The position numbers and the translations under genes are program-made. From Chloroflexota bacterium (lineage in GTDB: Bacteria > Chloroflexota > Dormibacteria > Aeolococcales > Aeolococcaceae): a stretch of 5,655 nt of DNA. The DNA lies in the NCBI GenBank assembly GCA_005889515.1, contig VBHE01000220.1:438-6092 (forward strand). Direction: 5' to 3'. The notes beneath the pieces are model-generated. The model saw only the letters and a program-made list of their open reading frames with translations, was not told the DNA's origin and did not search any database. Positions 1 through 5,196 of this stretch are shown here, one piece after another (position 1 is the stretch's first letter; every line of letters starts with the position of its first letter).

Positions 1-372
1 ATGTATCACGTGAACGAGTTCACCGGCAGCGAGTGGACGGTGCTCGTCTCCGCGCAGCCGCCGGGCTACGACGTCACCGGGATGTACCTGCTCTGGGGCT
101 CGGATCGCGAGCGTCTGCTGGAGATCGGACGTGCCGAGATCGCCGCCGGGCGCTTCCACGAGGCGCGCCTGAGCGTGGCACCGGGACGCAGGCCGGCGGA
201 GCACGTGCTCTGCATCCTCGCGGCGGACGGCACGCAGCGTGTCGAGCTCGCCCGCCGTGTGCGCGACAGCGGCGGGGGGATCACCTACCTGTACTGGAGG
301 GAGGGCACCGCGCTTCCGGTGCGCCGCGAGCTCAGCGTCGCCTTCGGCGACGACGGCGAGGAGCCCGGCTGA
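1..372 (+). CDS. Hypothetical protein of 123 aa or more, possibly partial at the 5' end
   Basis: I do not recognise this protein. The frame is open from the first base of the window, which is an ATG, to a TGA at 370-372. No upstream sequence is visible, so that ATG may be an internal Met and no SD can be judged. Coding is supported by very strong G/C preference at third positions. The product has no obvious signal peptide or membrane segment. It alternates short strand-like stretches (WTVLVSA near residue 13, HVLCILAADG near 68, GITYLYW near 93) with one charged helix around residues 33-50 (DRERLLEIGRAEIAAGRF) and ends in an acidic tail. This suggests a small soluble alpha/beta protein. It converges on the broken dehydrogenase gene, with 27 nt between the stops and no hairpin terminator visible there. 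Function is unknown. Confidence 0.6.
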   Translation: MYHVNEFTGSEWTVLVSAQPPGYDVTGMYLLWGSDRERLLEIGRAEIAAGRFHEARLSVAPGRRPAEHVLCILAADGTQRVELARRVRDSGGGITYLYWREGTALPVRRELSVAFGDDGEEPG

Positions 373-399
373 TTCGGCCGCGGTTGACAGGAACTCGCG

Positions 400-1091
400 C
401 TACACCATGGTCAGGCCGCCGGAGACCGACAGCGTCTGGCCGGTGATGTACCCGGCATCCTCGCACGCCAGGAAAGCGATCGCGGCGGCGATCTCGTGCG
501 GCTGCCCGAGCCGCCGCATCGGCACCGCGCGCGTGAGCGCTGCCACCAGCCGCTCGGCATCCGGCGCGCTCGCCGTCATGCCTTTGAGCATCGCCGTGTC
601 GGTCGGGCCCGGGCACACGACGTTCGCGGTGACGCCGTGCCTGGCGGTCTCGCGCGCGACCGTCTTCGTGAACGCGATCACCGCCGCCTTCGCCCCCGCG
701 TACACGGCCTCGTGGGCGGAGCCCACGCGCGCGGCGTCGCTCGCGACGTTCACGATCCGCCCGTAACCCCGCTCCACCATGCCGTGAACTCCTCGTCGGT
801 GTCGAGGAAGGGCTTGAGCTCGTCCCAGCCGGCACAGTTCACGCACACCCCGATCACCCCGAGCTCGGCGCGCACCCGGGTCACGGCGTCGCCGACCGAC
901 GCCGGGCTGGTGACGTCGAGCCACACGCCGAGGCCGCCCACGTGGGCGGCGACGCGCTCCGCGCCGGCGAGGTCGAGGTCGGCAACGGCGACCCTGCAGC
1001 CCGCCTCCGCGAGGCTCGCGCAGATCGCCGCGCCGACTCCCCCCGATCCGCCGGTGACCAGCGCGACCCGCGGCTCACCCGACGAGGTCAT
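400..1091 (-). pseudogene. Short-chain dehydrogenase (BadH-like SDR), broken by an internal deletion and frameshift
   Basis: This is a classical NAD(P)-dependent short-chain dehydrogenase split over two frames. The N-terminal part starts at ATG 1091-1089 and carries the cofactor motif TGGSGGVG (residues 13-20), Asp38 at the end of the second strand (favouring NAD over NADP), D59-V60 and NCAG (85-88). The C-terminal part resumes near base 783 with GMVERGYGRIVN, then the catalytic Ser in VNVASDAA, the YxxxK pair in YAGAK, the NVVCPGPTDT motif and a C-terminal ITGQTLSVSGG; it ends at TAG 402-400. Between Phe102 (788-786) and GMVERG about 20 family residues are absent, including the helix with the catalytic Asn, and the frame changes. 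The two parts sum to about 229 residues against roughly 250-255 in the family. As I remember it, the sequence resembles BadH, 2-hydroxycyclohexanecarboxyl-CoA dehydrogenase (GWD..KPF, SDAARVGS, LSVSGGLTM), but related SDRs cannot be excluded. A real lesion or an assembly error are both possible. Confidence 0.85.
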
Positions 1092-1096
1092 CGTCG

Positions 1097-1102
1097 CCTC
1101 CT
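1097..1102 (-). promoter_or_regulatory. Ribosome binding site of the dehydrogenase, overlapping the hydrolase stop
   Basis: The minus strand reads TAGGAGG then CGACG then ATG. AGGAGG (1102-1097) lies 5 nt before the ATG at 1091 and shares bases with the hydrolase TAG stop (1103-1101). It fixes the dehydrogenase start and suggests translational coupling. Confidence 0.8.
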
Positions 1103-2162
1103 AGCAGAAGCTCCGCTGGCAGAGCCAGCTCGAGACCGCGTCGCGGGTGAACGGCGCCGACCTCTCCAGGCTGAGCGCGTGCCCGGTGTTCGGGATGGTG
1201 ATCCCCATCACGTCCTTGCTGCCCGTGTACATGCCCTTCTGCCGCTCGAGCGCGGGCGGCGGGAAGATCGCGTCCTTGTCGCCGAAGACGAGGAGGACCG
1301 GCACCTGGATGCTCGGCACCTGCTGGCTGTCGAGGAAGATGCCCGCGGGGATCGAGCCGTCGTCGCCGCAGGGGTCGGGGTTGCGCAGCCGCGTCGCCTC
1401 GCCCTCGACGGAGGGGTCGGCGTCGTGGAACATCAGCGCCTTGAACTCCGCGCCGTCCCGCCCGAGGGGGGCGTAGCCGGGCGGGGCGCCGCCGCTGAGG
1501 CAGACTCCACCGGTCTGGGCGAAGGCGGCGAGCACCTGCGGCGAGGCGCCGAAGTCGGCCCAGGCGAGCAGCACCAGGGCGTCGATGTCGTGGAAGGACC
1601 AGGCCTCGATCTGGGAGATCTGGCCCCCGGCGGAGTGGCCCATGAGGCCGACCCGCACGAAGGACAGCCCGGGTCCGCCGTCCATGGTGTAGGAGCCGCT
1701 CTTCAGCGCCTGGACGATCTGGTGCGCGACCGACGCCTGGCCACCCATGCAGGTCTGGGTGCCCGGCGGATGGCTGCTCACCCCGTAGCCGAGGCGGTCG
1801 ACGACGAGCGAGGCGATGCCGTGGGAGGCGAGCGCCTCCGACCAGTCATAGCCGGGGACGACCTGGAAGTCCCAGAAGAACTCGCCATAGCCGAGGCCGT
1901 GGAGCCCGAGCATCACCGCCCGGCCCGGGTTGTCCGGGCTGAGCTGCGAGGGAGGGCCGACGAGCCTGCCGTGGATGGTGTACGCGGCGCCATCGGTCGG
2001 GCAGGGGACCGTCGTGTCGTTGGCGTTCTTGACCTTGAAGGTGACCTCGTGGCTCTGCACCGACGGCTCGGCCGCGGTGCGGGGCGCCGGCCCCACGGCG
2101 AGCGCCGTCAGCGCCGCCAGCCCTGCCACGGCGGCCGCCGCCGGTCGACGAAAACGGAACAT
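1101..2162 (-). CDS. Exported alpha/beta hydrolase (lipase/esterase-like), 353 aa
   Basis: This is a serine hydrolase of the alpha/beta fold, probably acting outside the cytoplasm on an ester or lipid substrate. The N-terminus is a signal peptide: basic start MFRFRRP, an Ala/Leu-rich core (residues 8-24) and a likely cleavage near A31. Catalytic features are in the usual order: oxyanion-loop H88-G89 in LGLHGLGYG, nucleophile elbow GHSAGG with Ser177, acid Asp297 in GDKDAIFPP, and His328 in NTGHALSL. Six cysteines (54, 138, 221, 265, 348, 353) fit disulfides in an exported protein. ATG 2162 was chosen over the in-frame ATG at 2231 because it has a strong SD 8 nt upstream and puts the signal peptide at the terminus; the longer form would add 23 Arg-rich residues and overlap the upstream gene by 55 nt. 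It lies 14 nt after the oxidoreductase and 9 nt before the dehydrogenase. The fold and triad are clear, the substrate is unknown. Confidence 0.9.
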   Translation of the reverse strand: MFRFRRPAAAAVAGLAALTALAVGPAPRTAAEPSVQSHEVTFKVKNANDTTVPCPTDGAAYTIHGRLVGPPSQLSPDNPGRAVMLGLHGLGYGEFFWDFQVVPGYDWSEALASHGIASLVVDRLGYGVSSHPPGTQTCMGGQASVAHQIVQALKSGSYTMDGGPGLSFVRVGLMGHSAGGQISQIEAWSFHDIDALVLLAWADFGASPQVLAAFAQTGGVCLSGGAPPGYAPLGRDGAEFKALMFHDADPSVEGEATRLRNPDPCGDDGSIPAGIFLDSQQVPSIQVPVLLVFGDKDAIFPPPALERQKGMYTGSKDVMGITIPNTGHALSLERSAPFTRDAVSSWLCQRSFC

Positions 2163-2170
2163 CCGCCTGG

Positions 2171-2178
2171 CCCTCCTC
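2171..2178 (-). promoter_or_regulatory. Ribosome binding site of the hydrolase, overlapping the oxidoreductase stop
   Basis: The minus strand reads TGAGGAGGG followed by 8 nt and ATG at 2162. The SD GAGGAGGG shares bases with the oxidoreductase TGA stop (2179-2177). It decides between the hydrolase starts at 2162 and 2231 and implies coupled translation. Confidence 0.8.
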
Positions 2179-3208
2179 ACGTCCGGCTGCCCGCCGCGCC
2201 GCGGCGCAGCCCGTCGACGATCCTCGCCCATCCCGTTGCGGCTTCGCCACCTGCGAACGTGTAGAAGCTCAGCCGGTCGGCGATGTCGCCGTAGCGGGCG
2301 AGCAGCCGTCCGGGGACCTCGTCCGGGGTTCCCTCGACCGCGAAGATGTCGAGCACCCCGGGGTCGACGAGCTCCGCCATCTCCGCCCAGCGGCCCTGCT
2401 TGGAGAGGGTGTTGAGCTCGGTCTGGAGGTCGCCGCGGCCGTGGATCTCGAGCGCCTGCCGGTACGCGGGGGTCGAGCCGTAGAAGGAGATCTGCGCCCG
2501 CACCAGGCCGCGCATGGACTCGACCTCGGCCTCGGTGTCTCCGGTGATCAGGAAGCAGGGGACGCTGATCTCGAAGTCCTCGCGGCGCCGGCCGGAGCGG
2601 GCGAGCCCGCGCTCGACCGCGGGGAGGGTGACCTCGCGCAGGTAGCGCTCGTTGGTGAATGCGTGGAGGATGACCCCGTCGGCCACCTCCGCGGCGACCT
2701 CGGTCATCGCCTCGCCGACGGCGGCGAGGAAGATCTTTGCGGTGCCGTACGGGTTCTGACCCGGGTTGAAGAACGGCGTCATCAGCGTGTGGCTGTAGAA
2801 GTCGCCCCGGAAGTCGAGCTTCGAGTCGGTGTTCCAGGCCTCCCAGATCGCGCGGATGGCGAGGATCAGCTCACGCATCCGGGGCGCGGGATGCGACCAG
2901 GTCATGCTGAAGCGCTTCTCGATGTGGGGCCGGATCTGCGAGCCGAGGCCGAGGATCATCCGGCCCTTCGAGTACTCGTGCAGGTCGTAGCCGACGTTGG
3001 CGAGGGTCATCGGGTTGCGGGCGAATGCCACCGCGATCCCGGTCATGAGCTCCACCCGCTCGGTGTGCTCGGCGGCGAGGGCCAGCGGCAGGAAGGGGTC
3101 GTGCTGGGTCTCGACCGAGACGAGCCCGTCGTAGCCCTGGGCCTCCAGCGCCCGGGCCCGCTCCGCCGTGCCGCCCAGGTCCGTGCCGAGGTGGGTGTCG
3201 ATCTTCAC
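2177..3208 (-). CDS. F420-dependent LLM-class oxidoreductase (TIGR03617/MSMEG_2256-like), 343 aa
   Basis: This is a cytoplasmic luciferase-like (bacterial luciferase superfamily, TIM-barrel) oxidoreductase expected to use reduced or oxidised coenzyme F420. The start MKIDTHLG leads into the first barrel strand. Family-typical blocks follow: GYDGLVSVETQHDPFLPL (residues 25-42), TGIAVAFARNPMTLA (56-70), GRMILGLGSQIRPHIEKRF (82-100), the MTPFFNPG loop (143-150), LAAVGEAMTEVAAEVADG (161-178) and QISFYGSTPAYR (239-250). From memory these match the TIGR03617 subgroup found mainly in mycobacteria and other actinobacteria; I could not search. Length is normal. The frame stays open upstream to 3652, but GTG 3208-3206 is preferred because the family N-terminus begins there, an SD lies 8-10 nt upstream, and the extension runs across the divergent intergenic region and the opposite permease. 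It is the first gene of the minus-strand cluster. The substrate is unknown. Confidence 0.9.
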   Translation of the reverse strand: MKIDTHLGTDLGGTAERARALEAQGYDGLVSVETQHDPFLPLALAAEHTERVELMTGIAVAFARNPMTLANVGYDLHEYSKGRMILGLGSQIRPHIEKRFSMTWSHPAPRMRELILAIRAIWEAWNTDSKLDFRGDFYSHTLMTPFFNPGQNPYGTAKIFLAAVGEAMTEVAAEVADGVILHAFTNERYLREVTLPAVERGLARSGRRREDFEISVPCFLITGDTEAEVESMRGLVRAQISFYGSTPAYRQALEIHGRGDLQTELNTLSKQGRWAEMAELVDPGVLDIFAVEGTPDEVPGRLLARYGDIADRLSFYTFAGGEAATGWARIVDGLRRGAAGSRT

Positions 3209-3216
3209 CCTGCTCA

Positions 3217-3223
3217 CTCCTCC
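3217..3223 (-). promoter_or_regulatory. Ribosome binding site of the F420 oxidoreductase
   Basis: GGAGGAG on the minus strand (3223-3217) ends 8 nt before the GTG at 3208. A second in-frame GTG (3217-3215) overlaps the SD itself, so it is not a credible start. Confidence 0.65.
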
Positions 3224-3280
3224 ACTCGTCCGCCGCGCCCAGAGGATGGCACGTCGCCGGGCTCGGCCGCCTCGCGCGGT

Positions 3281-3290
3281 GGGGCGCCCC
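3281..3290. repeat. 10-bp perfect palindrome GGGGCGCCCC
   Basis: A self-complementary decamer lies directly beside the left arm of the larger inverted repeat. It may be part of an operator, but in DNA this GC-rich it could be chance. Confidence 0.4.
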
Positions 3291-3330
3291 CCCGTCTCCG
3301 GTTCACCCCCCCGAGAAAGGGGGAGACGGG
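3291..3330. repeat. Inverted repeat with C-tract/G-tract core
   Basis: CCCGTCTCC (3291-3299) is perfectly complementary to GGAGACGGG (3322-3330), with 22 nt between the arms. Inside, a run of seven C (3306-3312), GAGAAA (3313-3318) and GGGGG (3319-3323) can form a second, partly competing stem of up to 5 bp. There is no T-run after either arm, so it does not look like an intrinsic terminator. Its position between diverging genes fits an operator or a structured leader. Confidence 0.55.
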
Positions 3331-3338
3331 TTCCCCCG

Positions 3339-3348
3339 ATCGCGCGAT
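3339..3348. repeat. 10-bp perfect palindrome ATCGCGCGAT
   Basis: A self-complementary decamer lies 8 nt beyond the right arm of the inverted repeat, in the divergent region. It is a candidate regulator site. There is no second copy close by to strengthen the case. Confidence 0.35.
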
Positions 3349-3429
3349 GGTTGCCGGAGGCGGCGGGCTGCCAGACTTCACCCGCGGGTGGCCTGCCCCG
3401 GGCGGGATGGATGGCGCCACCATGAGGAG

Positions 3430-3435
3430 GGAGGT
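3430..3435 (+). promoter_or_regulatory. Strong SD aimed at an out-of-frame ATG upstream of the first permease
   Basis: GGAGGT at 3430-3435, within the purine run 3424-3435, is 6 nt from ATG 3442, which opens an 11-codon ORF and not the permease. In the permease frame, ATG 3422 lies upstream of this SD, GTG 3449 sits 13 nt after it, and ATG 3467 is 31 nt away. Confidence 0.55.
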
Positions 3436-3441
3436 CGGCCG

Positions 3442-3477
3442 ATGGCGGGTGACGCGAGGACCGTGCATGGCCACTGA
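3442..3477 (+). CDS. Possible leader mini-ORF, 11 aa (MAGDARTVHGH)
   Basis: ATG 3442 with the best SD in the region (GGAGGT, 6 nt spacing) opens an 11-codon frame ending at TGA 3475-3477. It overlaps the first 11 nt of the permease gene in a different frame. The peptide has no recognisable features. It could be a leader peptide that couples translation into the permease, the true permease N-terminus separated by a 1-nt error or mutation, or chance. There is no homology evidence. Confidence 0.3.
   Translation: MAGDARTVHGH
3456..3460 (+). promoter_or_regulatory. Ribosome binding site of the first permease
   Basis: GAGGA at 3456-3460 lies 6 nt before ATG 3467 and inside the mini-ORF. It supports 3467 as the permease start over ATG 3422 or GTG 3449. 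Confidence 0.5.
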
Positions 3478-4318
3478 GGGCGTCATCGATCGCCCATTGA
3501 ACCCACCGCTGACCGACGAGCTCGGTGACATCGTCGTTCGCGGCCTCCGCCCGGGGCGCAAGGGCCTCGAGGCCCTCGGAGAGATGGTCCTCCTCGGTGG
3601 TGCGGTCTTCAAGTCGCTCCGCACCGGGATCGTCTGGGAGGAGTTCATCCACCAGTGCGACATCTTCTTCAAGCGGATGATCGTCCCCGTCCTGCTCATC
3701 GGCCTGGGCTGGGGGACGATGGTGTCGCTCGAGGCGGGGAACCTGCTCCAGCTCGCCCAGGCCTCATGGCGCCTCGGCGGGTTCGAGGCGATGTCTCACA
3801 TCCGCGAGTTCGACGCCTTCGTCATGGGTGACATCGCCATGGGGGTGGCGGGCACCGCGATCGTGGCCGACATGGGGGCGCGCAAGGTGCGCGACGAGCT
3901 CGCGGCGATGAGCACCCTGGGCATCGACGTGGTCCGTGAGATGGTGACGCCGCGAGTGCTCTCGATGATCGTCATGACCAGCGCGATGCTCTTCCCGATG
4001 ATGGTCAGCAGCCTCTTCACCGGCTGGCTCGCCGCCGTCTACCTGCGCGGCGCGAGCACCGGCGGCTACTGGCACGACTTCTTCAACCAGACCACCTCGG
4101 TGGACGTGCTGATCGGGGTCGTGAAGTGCGCCTGCTTCGGGATGTTCGGCGGCATCATCGCCTGCTACAAGGGGATGAGCGCCGCCGGCGGAGGACGGGG
4201 CGTCGGCCGTGCCGTGAACGAGGCGGTGGTGATGTCGATCATCATGGCGATGAGCGTCAACTACCTGGTCACCTCGATCCTCATGGCGCTGAACAGCTCC
4301 GTGAACGTCCTCAAATGA
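3467..4318 (+). CDS. MCE-type ABC transporter permease, MlaE/YrbE family (first of two), 283 aa
   Basis: This inner-membrane permease of an MCE lipid transporter would pair with the next gene to form the membrane channel. After a polar cytoplasmic N-terminus (residues 1-68) come hydrophobic segments at about 71-90, 114-133, 164-192, 211-235 and 251-275, the MlaE pattern. The family coupling-helix signature, which contacts the ATPase, is seen as ADMGARKVRDELAAMSTLGID (134-154; conserved Glu144, Met148, Gly152). The second signature, CYKGMSAAGGGRGVGRAV (233-250), corresponds to the CYxGxxAxGGxxGVGxA block before the last helix. Length is usual for YrbE proteins. By position and sequence it resembles the actinobacterial YrbEA type. 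Start 3467 has its own SD (GAGGA); in-frame ATG 3422 and GTG 3449 are alternatives that would add 15 or 6 residues. It is the first gene of the plus-strand operon. The cargo (lipid, sterol or fatty acid) cannot be read from the permease. Confidence 0.92.
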   Translation: MATEGVIDRPLNPPLTDELGDIVVRGLRPGRKGLEALGEMVLLGGAVFKSLRTGIVWEEFIHQCDIFFKRMIVPVLLIGLGWGTMVSLEAGNLLQLAQASWRLGGFEAMSHIREFDAFVMGDIAMGVAGTAIVADMGARKVRDELAAMSTLGIDVVREMVTPRVLSMIVMTSAMLFPMMVSSLFTGWLAAVYLRGASTGGYWHDFFNQTTSVDVLIGVVKCACFGMFGGIIACYKGMSAAGGGRGVGRAVNEAVVMSIIMAMSVNYLVTSILMALNSSVNVLK

Positions 4319-4333
4319 CGCGGGCCGAGCGGC

Positions 4334-5164
4334 ATGGCTGACGTCGCCGTCACCGCCCCCGCGGGGGCCGGACCGCTGGGTGTCGCCGGCCGCAAGACGG
4401 TCGGGGCGGTCCGCGAGCTCGGGGAGATCTTCCTGTTCTTCGGCAGGGCGCTCTGGGGCATGCGCACCGTCCCCAAGCACCAGGAGGAGTTCTTCCGCTT
4501 CGCCGCCTACGTGGCGCTCTCGACCCTGCCGATCGTGGTCTGCATCGCCTACTTCATGGGCGCGGAGTGCGGACTCGAGTCCTGGTACTCACTGAAGATC
4601 ATCGGGGTCCAGGACCTCGGCGGCGTCTTCAATGCCTTCTGCGACCTGCGCGAGTGCATCCCCATCTACTTCGGCTTCGCCGTCGGCGCCAAGGTGGGCT
4701 GTGGCCTCGCCGCCGAGCTCGGGACGATGCGCATCTCCCAGGAGATCGACGCCCTCCAGACGCTGGGAATCAACACCATCCACTACCTGGTGAGCACCCG
4801 CATCCTCGCCTGCCTGATCGTGCTCCCGCTGCTCCACGTCGCAGCGCTCACCAGCGGCTTCATCGCCTCCTACGTGGTCCAGATCTTCCAGATCCACCAG
4901 CTCTCGCAGGGGATCTACCTCGACTACTTCTGGCGGTTCATGAACCCGCTCGACTTCGTCTACTCATTGGTCAAGGCGATGAGCTTCGCCCTGTGCACGA
5001 TCATGACCGGGGTCTTCTACGGCTACAACGTGCGCGGCGGCTCCGCCGGGGTGGGCCGCGCCGCGGCCAAGACCACCGGCATCAGCATGATCTTCGTGAT
5101 CATCGCCAACGCGGTCTTCACCCAGCTCTTCTGGGGTGTCAACCCGCGGGCGCCGATCCCGTGA
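4334..5164 (+). CDS. MCE-type ABC transporter permease, MlaE/YrbE family (second of two), 276 aa
   Basis: This second MlaE-family permease is a diverged paralogue of the gene before it, likely its heterodimer partner (YrbEB-like). A flexible Ala/Gly-rich start (residues 1-20) is followed by an amphipathic region and hydrophobic segments at about 56-78, 110-125, 150-185, 203-231 and 249-268. The coupling-helix block AAELGTMRISQEIDALQTLGI (126-146; Glu137, Ala140, Gly145) and the GYNVRGGSAGVGRAAAKTT block (230-248) are both intact, as is the LRECIPIYFGFAVGAKVG stretch (105-122), equivalent to the LREaaPlxxA segment in relatives. It has several cysteines (79, 103, 108, 123) in or beside the loop between the first helices, which I do not expect as a family hallmark. 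It begins 15 nt after the previous stop with only a weak SD (GAG near 4327), so translation probably depends on coupling. Confidence 0.92.
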   Translation: MADVAVTAPAGAGPLGVAGRKTVGAVRELGEIFLFFGRALWGMRTVPKHQEEFFRFAAYVALSTLPIVVCIAYFMGAECGLESWYSLKIIGVQDLGGVFNAFCDLRECIPIYFGFAVGAKVGCGLAAELGTMRISQEIDALQTLGINTIHYLVSTRILACLIVLPLLHVAALTSGFIASYVVQIFQIHQLSQGIYLDYFWRFMNPLDFVYSLVKAMSFALCTIMTGVFYGYNVRGGSAGVGRAAAKTTGISMIFVIIANAVFTQLFWGVNPRAPIP

Positions 5165-5180
5165 CCCAAGGCCAGAGATA

Positions 5181-5189
5181 GGGAGGGAG
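5181..5189 (+). promoter_or_regulatory. Ribosome binding site of the ATPase gene
   Basis: GGGAGGGAG at 5181-5189 lies 7 nt before ATG 5197, in the 32-nt gap after the second permease. It supports that start. Confidence 0.65.
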
Positions 5190-5196
5190 CCAGCCG

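Larger units (their letters stand above)
3209..3466. promoter_or_regulatory. Divergent intergenic region between the oxidoreductase cluster and the MCE operon
   Basis: The 258 nt between the two diverging starts should hold promoters for both operons. I cannot point to convincing -35/-10 pairs on either strand; the sequence is very GC-rich, and a weak TTGCCG at 3351-3356 has no good -10 partner. It contains a 9-bp inverted repeat with a C/G-tract core (3291-3330), the palindromes GGGGCGCCCC (3281-3290) and ATCGCGCGAT (3339-3348), and a short leader ORF (3442-3477). Assignment as the control region rests on gene orientation. Confidence 0.6.

Noticed and set aside
373..399. Terminator between the convergent genes
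   Set aside because: The 27-nt gap has no stem long enough and no T-run.
750..800. Programmed ribosomal frameshift in the dehydrogenase
   Set aside because: No slippery heptamer is apparent, and a simple shift would not restore the roughly 20 missing residues including the catalytic Asn region. A deletion explains both facts.
2163..2231. Upstream start of the hydrolase at 2231
   Set aside because: It would place 23 Arg-rich residues before the signal peptide and overlap the oxidoreductase. ATG 2162 has a strong SD at 8 nt.
942..2264. 440-aa plus-strand frame opposite the hydrolase
   Set aside because: It is a shadow of the hydrolase, which has a signal peptide, GHSAGG motif, acid and His in order. 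The shadow is R/G/A-rich with no domain.
3291..3330. Inverted repeat as an intrinsic terminator
   Set aside because: There is no T-run after either arm on either strand, and the neighbours diverge, so no transcript should end here.
2441..3466. Long plus-strand reading frame running open into the permease, opposite the oxidoreductase
   Set aside because: It is the complement of a well-supported gene; absence of stops is expected in GC-rich DNA. The encoded residues are low-complexity R/G/A/E/D-rich and no MlaE protein has such an N-terminal extension.
3209..3652. N-terminal extension of the F420 oxidoreductase to an ATG at 3652
   Set aside because: It would cross the divergent region and run antisense through the first permease. 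The translation is not family-like, while GTG 3208 has an SD and the expected N-terminus.
3764..4480. Minus-strand frames opposite the permeases (and 4589-4897, 5023-5517)
   Set aside because: They encode His/Asp/Arg-rich low-complexity products, the usual antisense image of GC-rich membrane protein genes, with no credible SD or family match.
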